This document shows, piece after piece, positions 11,855 to 23,305 of a stretch of DNA of 48,214 nt. Numbering within the stretch: the first letter of the stretch is position 1; each line of letters opens with the position of its first letter. Where the stretch lies: NCBI GenBank assembly GCA_001179505.1, contig CDMY01000350.1:1153-49366 (forward strand). The letters run 5' to 3'. Below the pieces are notes generated by a model, which saw nothing but the letters and a program-made list of their open reading frames with translations, had not been told where the DNA came from and searched no databases. The position numbers and the translations under genes were made by a program. The stretch comes from Vitrella brassicaformis. Lineage: Eukaryota > Sar > Vitrellaceae.

Positions 11855-14148
11855 ATGCAGAACTTCAACCTCTCAAACAACGACGAGGCCTGCAAAGACG
11901 GCCTCGAGATCCTCCTCAAACCCAAATACTACGGTGTGCTGTGACACTTTGCGATGATCACTGCAATTGCTGCGATCGTGTGTGTTATGCTATGCGTCGT
12001 GTGTGTGCGTTGATTGCATGGTGCAGGTGTGATAGAGCCGTGGACGCTCACGGCCACGGAGAAGGAGAAGGTCGACATCGCAAAGCTGGCGCGCATCGTC
12101 GAGTGCGAGCCGGACCCTTCGACCACCATCCTGCCGCGCACGCAGGTCGCGGCCGACATATCGAGATACGACGCCAAGGAGGCCGTGAGGGCCACCCTGC
12201 ACCAATGGCAGCCACACAGGAGTGGCGCCAGGTCAGTGCAGTCCAGGCATACAGACGTTCATAGAGACAAGGGCCGTTTGTGTGTGTGTGTGTGTGTGTG
12301 TGCAGTTTGCGTGGCAAGGATGAGATTGGGGAGTGGCACAAGGCCATGCGGCCGCCCGCGATGGTGTCGGCCCGACACGCGCCTTTCAACATGTGCGTAT
12401 GCGTGACGACAGACCCACAAACAGGCATCCATCTGAGAATGTCTGGCATTGCCTGAGTGTGTCTGCAGGTCTTCGGAGCAGCAGGACGCCGTGCTTGCCA
12501 ATGTACGTAGATACACAGTTCATGTGACTCAGAGAGATACGTGCTCAATGCCGTAATCGGCGTGTGTGTGTGACCCTGTCAGCCGAAAGGTCTGTTCCGC
12601 CCGCTCAAGGACACGGGCAAAGCCATGGACCAGCAGCAGCCGGTGAGGGCATAGCATAAACAAACACTCTTTCTCTGGTGCGTACACATCTTCACGACGC
12701 AGGATTTGCACGATCGCACACTGTCGGCGTTCGCAAGGCGCAACATCAAGTCGCTGCAGCCGCCCAGAGGTGAGTCGGTGGCCGTGTGGGGCCAGCCTGT
12801 GAACGGGCATGTGTGTGTGTGTGCCCATTCATTAAGGTAACCGTTTCCGGACCCAGCAGCAGGTGGATGACTACTTCCGGCTCAACTATGAGCGCCTCAG
12901 CACGGTGTGTACACCCCCACCTCTAGAGAGAGACACGGGGGGCACTGCACTGCACTGCACTGGATGTGTCCCTCTGCGTCGCGTGCTGCAGCAAGGCTGC
13001 GCGAGAGTTCTGATCCCTCGGGCTGTCAGGAGGTCGGTGGGTGCGTTGTGTCTCTCTGATGCGTCAATGGCATACATATGCCTGGCCTGCTCATGTCCAT
13101 CTAGGTTGGAGAGTTGGCAGATTCTGAGGGCCAGCGAGGCGGAGAAGGCCAACGTCGTCAAGCTGCTCAAGAGGTGACGGGAGACGCACACAACACACCC
13201 ACACTCATATGTGTATGGGTGGTGGATCTCTGCAGTTTGGAGCACGCTGTGTCTGCACTGCCCGACTATAAGATCATGTCGGGCGCCCTCGAGGGCATCG
13301 ACCCGTGGAACCGACTCTTCGAAGACCACCGCGTCCACAAGTAAGTGTGCCCGTGTGTGTCTGTCTGTCTACTCAGCACATGTCTCTGCTGCATATGCGT
13401 AGGTATCACAAGGACCTGCTCAACATCCGGCTGTACGGTGGCCCCGGCGGCCCTTTCCCCATGCAGCAGCCCACACAAAACGAGCGGCCATGGACGGTTG
13501 GCTTGCCTCGCACAGACACCAACCAACACACACAGAATTATATACGAGTGTCGTGTGTATGTGTGTGTATGTCGTTGCAGGCGCCCGGCGGTCAGCATTC
13601 GATCGGCGATGTGTATAACGCCATGCAGTGGACACTGTCGCGGAACCGCCCCAAGCCGCCGCCCATGATCACCGCTGCAGAGATGGCGGAGGCTGCCGAC
13701 CGGTCAGAACCAGACGTATGAATGCACACGTGTGCGTGTGCGTGTGCGTCGTGTGTGTGCAGAGTGCGTCAGCGTGCGGAGCGTGCGCGGAAGCATCTGG
13801 CGGGAGGTCTGTGTTTCCCCTGGGTGGCCAAGGAGAAGAAATCCCAGTACCAGCGGTCGTATGTGCCGCTGCCCCACGACCAGGACGTCATCTATCGCCG
13901 CCAGCCGGCCGAACGCACACACGAGGCCATCGCTGTCGGCGGCCTCGAGGCAACTGCAATGAGTGCAGGTACTGCCCCTGGCCGTGTTTGGGCCCGTGCA
14001 GTGCAGTGCATGCAATGGTTGGAGCGTACACGCTTGTGTCTGGCTGTTTGTATGTGTAGGTGCTGGTGGTGTGTATGAGGACACGGCGACGATGCTCAAG
14101 GCCTGTGTGTCGCCGCTGATCACCAGCGAGCGGCTCCCCGAGAAATGA
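11855..14148 (+). CDS. Unidentified 441-residue protein (14 exons)
   Basis: Exons: 11855-11933, 12027-12231, 12306-12392, 12469-12502, 12583-12642, 12703-12769, 12837-12904, 12992-13032, 13105-13173, 13236-13340, 13403-13496, 13581-13702, 13763-13968, 14060-14148. The total is 1326 nt with every splice phase agreeing, so the model is firm although the family is not recognised. Visible features: start MQNFNLSNNDEACKDGLEIL; a charged, probably helical middle (ILRASEAEKANVVKLLK); the motif IDPWNRLFEDHRVHKYHKD; a Gly/Pro-rich loop GGPGGPFP; an Arg/Lys-rich block (RQRAERARKHL) and LPHDQDVIYRR. There is no signal peptide or membrane segment, so a soluble cytosolic, nuclear or axonemal protein is likely. 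A role in cilia or RNA biology would be a guess. All introns are GT-AG, several with TG-repeat acceptors. Confidence 0.85.
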
Positions 14149-15829
14149 ACGAACATACACAATTGAGGACAGGGGATGGATGGATGGATGGAAGGAGACA
14201 CGATTGAACGATTCAGCTGCCGCCATGTGCGTGTATGTTATGAAGAAAATGCATAAAGGCAACCAGCAAGTCGCACAATGATTGACACACTATGGACCTA
14301 ACAAACACCGGCACAACGACCTATCTCTAGCACTCACGCCATGTCTCTCCCACTCCTTGCCCGACCCCACAGCCGCTGCAGCAGCAGAGAACACTTCCCT
14401 GTCATGGGATCCTTTTCCCCCTTCTCCCCCTTCCTCTCACCCCCTGCGGCGACGGCCACAGGCAACACGAATGGGAATGCCTTCATCGATACCGCCAGAA
14501 TGTCCACCATCTCGGTCAAGGGAAGCCACTCCACCAGTCGGCACAAAACCGCATCGGATTCGCAATATAAGGGATAATGATTGGACGCCGACGGCCTGCC
14601 AGTGGCAGGCCGGACCTTCGGGTCGGGGAAAACGAGGTTCGGCGGCAGATGGGATGGGGCAGAGACACCCACACTTGTTGCATTGAGATGATGGTGCCGG
14701 ATGAGGCGCGGCCTGGCCGTCCTTTTGTGTGACTTGAGAAACCTCTCCGCGCGGCTCTCAGTGCCATTCAGGGTGTGGTGGCTGGATGCCGCCGCTCTTC
14801 TGACTACCTGCAGGAATGAGGGCCGGTCGTTGCTGCAGAGGAGGCAGCCGTAACCTGCTGAATCGCTGGGCAGCACCCTGCCAGAGGTATGGCGAAGAGG
14901 CCAGGTGAGGAGAAGGGTCACGCAGGCCGGCAGGAGGAGATGCATACCGCCCCACGTCCAATGGCCCCCATCGCCCCTGCATGCATGCTGATTTACGCTT
15001 CCGGATAACCCCTCAGCAATAATCCACGAGAGCGCCCTTCTTGGTTGGATTCTTCAAGCCTTCACAGAGGCAGATATCAACCCCCCTCGAGTCATCGGCA
15101 TGCCGCCGCCCGCCGCAGCACTCATCTTTCTCGTCCTGTCATCATGGCGGATGCTGGAGGTGCATCCCCCCCACAAAGGCGCTCGCTTTCCCGCAGACCG
15201 CCGCGGCGCTGGGTGGCGTCTGCCCGCCCCGCCGCCCGTAGAACTGCTCCCCGCCCCGCCACGCGTTGAGCAGCAGATGCATCTGCAGATGCATCTGCAG
15301 ATGCACGCGGCGATGCAGCCACTGGCGTTGCTCGCCTTCCGAGTCATCGGGAACATCGAGAGAAGCCCGCCCAAGTGCGGCATGCTGCCGGCGCCAGCGA
15401 ACACCCACCGACCACCCTCCAGCGCCGAGCCACCTGGCATCAACGACCACAGATCTGCAGATTCAACTCGCTCGGGCGGGTCAAATCCATGGTACTTCCA
15501 TGAATGAAGCGCTTTGCAAAGCGACAGAGAGAACATGCAGCTGACATGTCTTCTGTGTCCTGACTGACACCAGGTTCATATTGGCGCTGTCGGCTGTTTG
15601 GGTGGTGTATCCGGGATCTCTGTTGCTACTCCTACTGAGGTGACCCCGGCAAGAGCCACTCGAATGCATGTATCTGAACACTCTGAATGCTTTGCCTTTT
15701 GTAGGCCCGCGTCTGGCCAGAGAGACAGAGGCAAGCGCCCGAGGCGAGCGATCTCACGACGAGTCCGACGCATCATTCAGAGGTGCTCCTTCAAAATAGC
15801 GCAGCGATGTCGAAGGAGCCGCGCTGTCG
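14149..15829. other. Long interval without a supported gene
   Basis: Open frames are present on both strands but none shows splice-consistent extension or a family motif. The longest, 14945-14334 (-), 203 codons, starts with the signal-like MHLLLPACVTLLLTWPL and has a second hydrophobic stretch near its end. It could encode a small secreted or membrane protein, but GC-rich DNA yields such frames by chance. The 15040-15540 part has overlapping open frames on both strands, which argues against coding. Confidence 0.4.
15272..15306. repeat. Tandem 12-bp palindromic repeat (ATGCATCTGCAG unit)
   Basis: The unit atgcatctgcag is repeated nearly three times after gagcagc. Each unit contains overlapping inverted symmetry (atgcat, ctgcag), so the tract can pair with itself. 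Confidence 0.85.
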
Positions 15830-15975
15830 ATGCCGGAGGGGAGTGCAGTGGGACTGTCACGCGTGTGAAGGGCGATCCATCCGATGCCGTGTTCAAAGTG
15901 GGGGATGAGGTGTGTGGCGCCATTAGTGGTTGCCTCAAGACCTACGTCACGACCAGAGCAGATCAGCCACTTTCA
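15830..15975 (+). pseudogene. Fragment resembling an enoylreductase / zinc-less MDR domain
   Basis: About 45 codons read GGECSGTVTRVKGDPS, then FKVGDEVCGAISG and CLKTYVTTRADQ. This fits the conserved start of the medium-chain reductase fold found in polyketide-synthase enoylreductase domains and quinone reductases (G-E-C-S/A-G-x-V then FKVGDxVxG). No flanking reductase sequence is readable in any frame on either side, and there is no NADPH-binding glycine motif downstream. I read it as a relic of a larger gene. A lone exon of a gene I failed to assemble is the alternative. Confidence 0.45.
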
Positions 15976-16110
15976 TCGTGCCGCGTATCGCGCCACGTGT
16001 CAGGAGGTGTCGACGATGTCAAAAAGGCCATAAGCGGTCCGGTCCATTTCACAAACCCCCGGAGAATTACACCGCCATTCAATTGTTGCGTTGTCCTAAT
16101 TGTGGCCGCG

Positions 16111-16882
16111 ATGCGTTCAGATTCCAGCTGCACGGCGCCTACGACACCGAACAACAATGTGCCGAACGAGGCGCCTCTGCAGCATGTCGCCAAGTCGAGC
16201 GGCGATGCTGGCAGCCCGACGTCGGACAGCTGGCACACACGGTGGGTGAGTGGTCAGCCATGTCAGTGACGTGCCGAGAGGAGACACGCATATATCTCTG
16301 CTGTCCTCGCCCCGCCTGTTTCGTGCAGTGTGTGTTTCCGTGCGTTTTTGAAGCATCGTGCGCAGCCGTCGGCCTCGGCTCTCAGCAACTATCTGGCGGT
16401 GGGTGATCGAGAGAGAACGGCACAATTGATTCCAAACACCCAGCCGTCCCCGTATGTGTCCTGTCTGTCTGGGTGGGTGTGGTGTGGCGTGTGCAGGCAT
16501 GTGATGAGGAGCTGTCCCATTTGCTCTCGGGTGTGGGCATGACCTATGAGACATTCAGCAAAACGTAAGTACACACGTCCACATGATATCCATCCATCCA
16601 TCCATCCATCCGCGTGTGTGTGTGTTGGCCGTGATCGATCTACAGCGTGATGATCCGGGCGTTTGCTCTATACGAGAGTTCTAGCCTGGATGCCCCTGAC
16701 GAGAAGGGCCTCTACCAGCAGGTGTGCATGACCCAACAACACAACACACTCACTCATTTCGGCATTTCCCCTTCATCCACACTCTTATGCATCGATGTGA
16801 TGTGTGCATTCATTCATTTATTCAGGCCTTGGCCACCGAGCTGTGCATTCTGCTGGACGAATATTACGCCATGTCAGACTAG
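16111..16882 (+). CDS. Small unidentified protein (5 exons, 133 residues)
   Basis: Exons 16111-16241, 16329-16398, 16497-16564, 16646-16721 and 16826-16882 sum to 402 nt with consistent phases. Boundaries are GTGGGT, GTGGGT, GTAAGT and GTGTGC donors with GTGCAG, GTGCAG, CTACAG and TTCAG acceptors. The first about 40 residues are Ser/Pro/Asn-rich and disordered-looking; the rest is helical and conserved-looking (VCFRAFLKHRAQPS, DEELSHLLSGVGMTYETF, VMIRAFALYESSSL, ATELCILLDEYYAMSD). No family recognised. The ATG at 16111 lies in a longer open frame, so the start could be further upstream. Confidence 0.65.
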
Positions 16883-17769
16883 CCACCCACCAGCATATCC
16901 ACCGTAGTCCATGCTCGTGTGTGTGTGTGTGGGTTTACGTACGTGGCTGCTGGGTTGATGTGATGTTTTGACTTGCTGGCTTACAGTCATGTTTGTTGTA
17001 TAGGTTGCCAACCTTGCCTTGCCTTGCTGCCGTCTTGCTGACTCTGATCAGTCACTTCAATTGTACAGACAGCCGAGTGCACGGCACGAGGAGAACACAC
17101 ACAGCAGTCTGTCATGATCACGTCACATATCTATCTATCTATCTTCCACAGACACACACACCACACGGACACACACGCACACGCATGAGCATGAGCATGC
17201 CCCGCTCTCCCCTCCCCCTTCATCGCGCAGAAACACAAGAAGTGACAAAGTCCAGCACCCCCATCCAGAGGTCAGTCACCCCGACAGCCGAGACATGCAC
17301 ACGGACGTGCGATCGTTTTAGAAGGGCAGACAGACATACAGTATTTATTTGTACGGCAAGCAGACACAGAAAGCGAAAGCCCGTCGCCTGCCGGCACTCC
17401 TGTCTGGGTACCATCCGTCTGGCTGGCTGGCTGGCTGGCTGTTTGACACCTTCGCACTACAACACCGATCGACGAGTACTTCTTCCCCGCCATCCGTTCA
17501 CATTCGCTCTCTCCCCCCACACCACGCCCCCCAGCTGCTCCCCCGGCATGCACACACACACACACCCTACATCACTCGATCAAGACAGCCGACGGATAGG
17601 TGTGACAGATATGATGTCTGTCAAGGAACATACACGCTAATGGCAGGTAGACCATTCATGCAGGCAGGCCACAGCCCCCATGCATCACAGGCAGTCGCAC
17701 ACAGACGCGCCACTCAGCAGACAGAGAGAGCGAAAACCCGTTGTTGCCTCCATTCCTGTCTGGCTACCC

Positions 17770-17800
<31 letters not shown>

Positions 17801-18085
17801 GGACACCCCCGCCAGCTGACTGGTGGAGAAGACACAGACACTCAGGAAAAGCATATCTAGCTCTGCTCCCCCCATACGACGCCCCCATGTGCTGCCCCAG
17901 CACACTCATCACGGCACCGCGTGTGCACTTGTGAGGGGACGACTCGGTCGTCCAGGTCTGAACAAAGCGCCTATCCTCGGGGTCCCCTAGCAGGTGAAGG
18001 TCAATCTTGACCCAAATCGCCGCCAGCATCAGCGGCCACCCCTGGCCCCCACTGTGCCTCGTCGTTGGGAGGTGTAGCCATCAGA
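16883..18085. repeat. Intergenic stretch with tetranucleotide repeats
   Basis: No coding signal. It contains a TCTA run (about 17127-17143), GGCT runs (about 17420-17440), CA/AC tracts, and a (TGTC)n tract at about 17771-17800. Confidence 0.65.
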
Positions 18086-18902
18086 TCAGTCACATACCGG
18101 AATATCTGATGACATTGACGTGGCCGCTATACGGAAGAGTACGAAGGCCCCAGAGCTGAGAATCCTCCAGTGGCGCGGCGCCCTTCTCTTGCTAGTAAAG
18201 GCCGCCCGGGTGCCGAACCCGTCGTAATGCTCATTCCGCAACACCAGCGGCCTCCTCCCTTGCAGAAAATACACCATCATCACATGAGGCTTCCATCTGG
18301 CAAAAATCGCCTCCGCCCTCTTCAGCCGGAGGGTCAGCTGCTCGATCGCGACTGCCATGCGGCAGCCGTGGCTGAGTGCCGCAGGAAGAGGAGGCTGGAG
18401 GATGACCCACATCAGGAATGACCCGACGCCGACAATGGGCAGCAGCACACCCAATACATGCAGAAGGATGGGCAGGAGGGATCGGCTGAGGGCGCTGCGA
18501 TGACTGGGGGCCACCGAAGAAGCCACGTCCAGGGTCAGCTGAGTGATGGGCACCTCCACTAAAGCACTAAGGACGGCTTCCACAACGACGGGCAGCAGTC
18601 GTGTGAGGACGGCTGTTGTGAATTGGGTGGGATGGGCGTCAATGAGGGCCTCCAGCTGTGAGTAACTCCTGACGTACTCGGCGACCGTCGGGGCGAGGTG
18701 TTGCGGCACATGAGAGGCATCGATGGTGCGCTCATGCTGCTGCTGGGTCGCCGACGATGCACTGGCCGCACCTGCAACACGCCACACACACAAACAGACA
18801 GCTGTGTGCCGGCATGACAACTGTGTCCTTCTGCAGCATCGCCCCCCGAGATCGCCCTTACCGCCAGCAGCGGATGGATCCGTTACGAGCAGCACCTGAC
18901 AT
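18086..18902 (-). CDS. 3' part of an unidentified membrane-protein gene
   Basis: Two exons are well supported: 18902-18862 and 18771-18086, joined at a GTAAGG donor and GTGTTGCAG acceptor in agreeing phase. The sequence includes CQVLLVTDPSAAG, a Gln/Ser linker, a helical region (VAEYVRSYSQLEALIDAHP), one strong hydrophobic block LPILLHVLGVLLPIVGVGS continuing into FLMWVILQP, and a basic tail with RRPLVLRNEHYDGFGTR. An upstream exon at about 19028-19072 (EVLKDKQQGREAIKDD) fits if its donor is GTGTGG, but I could not fix its acceptor or the start codon, so the 5' end is open. Function unknown; probably an integral membrane protein. Confidence 0.55.
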
Positions 18903-19098
18903 CTGCAAGAAACGCACAGCACATGACTGAGACCACACACTTTTGCTTGTGTTCCCTTTCCCTCCCTCCCCCCCTGCCGCACCTTGCGAGTCACACAGAT
19001 CTGCCAGACACAGTAAAGAGACCACACACACTGTCATCCTTGATGGCCTCCCGCCCCTGCTGCTTGTCCTTTAGCACCTCAATGCGTCAGACTCTGGG

Positions 19099-19225
19099 TG
19101 ATGAATTCGACGTCCGTCGGTGGAAGCTCGTTGGGGCCGGACACGTGCAGGATGGCGCGGCGCAATCCTGCACGTGTCCGGCGCCAACGAGATTCCCCCG
19201 GGGAGGAAGGCGGAAAATTCATCAC
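19099..19225. repeat. Long imperfect inverted repeat (hairpin)
   Basis: The core arms 19127-19153 and 19165-19191 are 27 nt each, complementary at 26 of 27 positions around an 11-nt loop (ggcgcggcgca). Outside a less perfect stretch, gtgatgaatt (19099-19108) pairs with aattcatcac (19216-19225). It sits just upstream of the membrane-protein gene on the minus strand and about 315 bp before family copy B. Confidence 0.9.
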
Positions 19226-19540
19226 GCTCTCCTCCGCACGCCAAGCTCGCAGCCTTTGGCTCGCAGAGCGACCCCGCTCGTTAAGCGACCCCGGAGCGGG
19301 GGCCATGAGGGCGTGTCTGATCACTGCATCGGCCACTGCTCGTTCTTGGAAAGAAAAGCAAGACACAGGGTGAAAGTGCGTGAGAGAGGCACAAGAAACG
19401 TAGATCTGCTTCACAACTCTGTTTTTTCTGCTTGCAGATCTCTCACATCACGCCAGCCATGCAGACGACGCCATCGCCTCATTCAGCTGCTGCCGGGCAT
19501 CATCGCTGTCACGTGCCGACTGAGGCGTGGTGATTGATTG

Positions 19541-20573
19541 ATGGCATCTTCGTTGCCCGACGACCTGTGGCTCGGGCGCATTCTGCCGTCCCTTCTCGTC
19601 CATGAGGCGGTCTGTGTCCGAGCGACCTGCCGGGCGAAGGCGGCTCTGGTGACGGCCGCTCTGCTGGTGGAGCGCATCGACGGCTCCCTGGCCCGCCACT
19701 CACTCACCGGCCTCATCGACATCGACCGCACCGCCCCTCTCCCATTCAGCTACTCGCTGCGGGCGGCCTATGTGCTGGAGCAGGGCAGCAACGAGTGGCC
19801 TGGGATGGGGCGGTTCATCCGGCTGGCCGCCATCTATCGGCTGACGCCTGCCAATGGGCTGCCCCTGGTGCTGTCCGGCTCAGTGGCTGACAGCCCACCT
19901 TCCCAGCAGGACGGCATTCCACCAGCTGCCATTGGCGATGGCCATCTATCGGCTGTTCGGCCGCCTGCTCACATACAATGCACACAGCCTGGCGCTGCAG
20001 CCAGCCAACGACAACGGGAGCTATCGGATCGGCAACGTGACGTTTTGTGTGGTTCCGTTGGGTGAGCTGCCTGCCGGCCATCGCTAGGCCGAGGGCTACC
20101 AGAGGACCGATCCAGTCATCCGCTGGATCTGGCTCTTCCGCTCATTCTCGGCATTCCTGCTGGCCACGCTGCTCTCCCAATGGCGGGATGGAGAGGGGGT
20201 GGGCTACAGGCTGGTGCTGTCTGCACACATCGGCAGTGACGACCCTCGCTGTGACCGTCTGCTGACAGATGACATCACAGAGGACCGGGGCATCGCTGTC
20301 GACTATCGCTACGACCGGGGCAATCTGAATGATGCGAATGCGATTGACTATCGTCATGTGATTGTGAGCGGCTTCCGACGCATCGAGACCGTCGCTGTCT
20401 CCCTGTGTGTATGGTCGGGCGGCATCAAGCTGTTCACCACTGAGCGGCCTGCCGCCAATACGCCTGCATCCGTCGCTGTCCGCTTCCCCACTTCGGAGCC
20501 TTTGTGGCGCCGTCTGCTGCGGCCATTCAATCTGGAGACCGACGTCATCGACAGGGGGGCGGTGGTGGGGTGA
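19541..20573 (+). pseudogene. Family copy B: pseudogene with one insertion and one nonsense codon
   Basis: It starts MASSLPDDLWLGRILPSLL, an F-box-like opening nearly identical to copy C at 28575-29609. One extra C near 19874-19875 (ctgtccggctcag versus ctgtcggctcag in copy C) shifts the frame. The family frame then runs TAFHQLPLAMAIYRLFG ... VVPLGELPAGHR to a TAG at 20085-20087, where copy C has a Tyr codon (HPYAEGY). Beyond the stop the family frame continues intact (GVGYRLVLSAHIGSDDP, ITEDRGIAVDYRYDRGNLN, DVIDRGAVVG) to the usual terminal TGA. Two independent lesions make this a pseudogene. The 5' flank shares agatctctcacatcacg (19436-19452) with the flank of copy D (30221-30237). Confidence 0.9.
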
Positions 20574-20576
20574 GAG

Positions 20577-20920
20577 GTACTGGTTGGCTGGCGATTGGTG
20601 TTGCGTGTGTCGCATGTTGGCGGGGCAGTGTGTGAGTAGTGGAGGGGGACTGATTGACTTCAAAGTGGCTGACTTCAACTTGGATGGCGGTCACTCTCGC
20701 TTTTTTTGTCAGACTCAGTGACTGCATGGCATCACTCTTGTGAATGAAGGAACAGGTGTGGAGAACATGAGTTCTGCCTGTTTACATCGTGAACCGCCTA
20801 GGGTATTACCTGAAACCGCTGCAACTGATCTGCTTCTGACCGCCCAGCACAAGCAGTGGCCTTGTGTCAACGTACTGTATATCTACCACTCACACAGCTG
20901 ATTGTTCGCCTCGCCGTTTT
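20577..20920. other. Intergenic stretch, no feature seen
   Basis: Sequence between family copy B and the gamma-glutamyl hydrolase gene. The first about 50 bases still resemble the 3' flank of copy D (ggctggcgattgg). The rest is unique and presumably holds the promoter of the downstream gene; no motif can be named. Confidence 0.5.
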
Positions 20921-23305
20921 ATGGCCTTGCCCGCTCGGTGCATCTATGTCAAGCAGCCGTGGTGGAGGCTTCTGCTGTCATCTTCGATCCTGCTCCTCCT
21001 CTCACCGCTATCTCGCTCCGATGAGTCATCTCCCGCCCTGCGCCACCGCAGCAGCAACAGCAGCAGCAGTATGAACGACGACATCTCCCCGTGCCCCTCT
21101 CCAGAGGCCAATAGTGTCATGGACAACCGCTCGGGCACCGGCACTGGTCGGCCCATCATCGGCATCGTGACGCAGCCATCGAACGGGCTGCGCGATCGGC
21201 TGCGCAGACGGGGCGAGGATGCGACGGTTGCTGGTGAGGACGTGTCGACCATTGCTGCCAGCTACGTCAGGTGGGAGGGAGGCTGGAGGGACGGATGGGT
21301 GGAGAGAGCTAAGATCTGTCAGCCTGCCTGCCTGCCTGCATGCTGGTTGTGAGTGTATGTTATGTGCAGGTTCGTGGAGTCTGGCGGTGCTCGTGTGGTA
21401 CCTGTGAGATATGATGCGTCAGAGGTGAGAGAGGGGCGGAGGTGTGTGTGTGAGTGCTGACTGCGTGAGTGTCCTTGCGTGTGCGTCTGCTCGTTCCTGA
21501 AGGACGAGTGGGAGTACCTCTTCAACTCAATCAACGGCATCCTCTTTCCCGGTAGATCGACATGGCATGGACCAACCCACACAGCCGAGCTCTCGTCGCA
21601 TAGCACAATGGGCTGGGCGTGTCGTGTGTGCAGGTGGGGCGATGTTCTTGGAAGGAGGCAGCCCATACATGCGCGCACACGAATTCTTCGTCAGACGGGC
21701 CATGAAAGTAAAGAACTTGACTGACCGGCACGGCACACGAGTCGACGACGGGGAAGTGGCGTGTGTTGTGTTTTGTGTGGCGTCATCAGGCCTTCGACCA
21801 AGGCGACTACTTTCCCGGTGAGTGAGTGTGTGTGTGGCAACAGAGGAGAGTCGCGCTCATGTGCATTGTCATGCGTGAGTGCTGCTTGCGCGTGTGTGTG
21901 CACAGTGTGGGGCACCTGCCTGGGGTTCGAGGCGATTGTGGATGTGATCTCGGGCGACTACTCGCTTATCCGGCAGTCGCACTTCAACGACAGCAACCAC
22001 CCCTCCAACCTCTCATTCGACAGGACGCACAAGCCCATCCAGTGCAGCAGGATGTTCAGACCACTCATGGCGCACCCGCACGCCGACTGCCGCCACGAGA
22101 GTGGCCCAGTGGGTGCGATGAACGGCCGTCACGACGTGTCGGCGCCTGACCCTGGCCTGTGGTCCTTTCTGTCCCCTACAATCTTGCAAGTGCTGGAAAA
22201 TGCAAAGGTCAGGCAGTGCGACAGACACGGTGACTTGACTGACGGGCGCCGTGGCACACGTGCAGGGCAGCGCAGCGAGCCACGTGTGTCTATGTGTTGT
22301 GTTGTGTGCGGTGTGTTGTGTTGTGTTGTGTTAATCAACCAGGTGGTGTATTACAACCATGAGCGTGGCATCAACCTGACGACGTGGGAGTCGACGCCCT
22401 CGCTGATGGAGTTCTTTGATGTGCTCAGCACCAGCAGGTGAATATGAGCGAACCAGTGAGTCAGTCAGTCGGTGATACATACCATGGAACTTGGAAGGAT
22501 TGCATCGGTGGTGTCTGTCGGTGTGTCGTGTGAGCAGAGACAAGAACGGCGTGGACTTCGTGTCGACCATCGAGAGCAGAAGGCAGGCAGCGAACCGAAT
22601 GAGCCGATTGACGCACCCCCTTCTGTATTGTATGTGTGTATTGGGTGCATGTTGTCTGGGATTGATGGTGCCTGGCTGCCAGGTATCCGATATACGGCGT
22701 GCAGTGGCACCCCGAGAAGAACGCCTTCGAGTGGTCGCCATGGCTGGACATTCCCCACTCGGTCGGTCAGCCCAACTACCTTACACAACACATGGCAAAG
22801 GGCATTCGCTTCGTTACCTTACTGCTATGGGTTCCCTGTGTGTGTGTCAGTCTGATGCGGTCCGGGTGACGCAGTACTTGGCTCTCTTCCTGGCCAACGA
22901 GGCGCGCAAATCCTCACACACCTTCCCATCACGGTGTGTACACACAGACACACACAGAGGAAGAGACAGAGGAGGGAGAGGGATGCTCAGCCCCCGGCCG
23001 GCCACATCCGTGTCTGTCGGGGTGTGTGGGTGTGTGATGTGATGTGATCCAACAGCAAGGCAGAGTTCGCGTCGTTGATATACCACTTTCCGTCGATCAT
23101 GACTGCCGACGCCGAGCACAAGTACACCTTTGAGCAGCTGTACCTCGTCAGGGCCCGCAACCACACTAAGGGCAGCAGCAGCACTGCTGAGCGGGAGGGA
23201 CACCTCCCCAATGGAGATGCCCTTATCGTAAGCAGCCGGCAAACGCATGGATGGATGGATGGATGTCTCGTGATGGCTGGTGGTGTGGTGTTTTGGCAGG
23301 CATGA
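20921..23305 (+). CDS. GGH: Gamma-glutamyl hydrolase (12 exons, secreted or vacuolar)
   Basis: Exons: 20921-21270, 21370-21424, 21503-21551, 21634-21707, 21790-21817, 21906-22207, 22343-22437, 22538-22582, 22683-22761, 22851-22933, 23056-23227, 23300-23305; 1338 nt, 445 residues. Class I glutamine-amidotransferase fold of the GGH family (peptidase C26): RPIIGIVTQP opens the domain, nucleophile elbow WGTCLGFE puts the catalytic Cys at residue 190, and GVQWHPEKNAFEW puts the catalytic His at 342. Known activity: removal of gamma-linked glutamates from folylpolyglutamates, usually in lysosome or vacuole. The start at 20921 gives a signal peptide (WRLLLSSSILLLLSPLS); an in-frame ATG at 20864 is less suitable. 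The intron after 22582 uses a GC donor (GAAG|GCAGGC). The last exon encodes only Ala and the stop. It is longer than animal enzymes through an N-terminal Ser/Pro segment and a C-terminal extension. Confidence 0.93.

Noticed and set aside
14334-14945. Single-exon secreted protein candidate (-)
   Set aside because: Only the signal-like start supports it; no splice, homology or composition signal. Described under the interval instead of called.
15272-15306. Possible CRISPR-like or regulatory direct repeat array
   Set aside because: Repeats are adjacent with no spacers; a simple tandem palindromic repeat.
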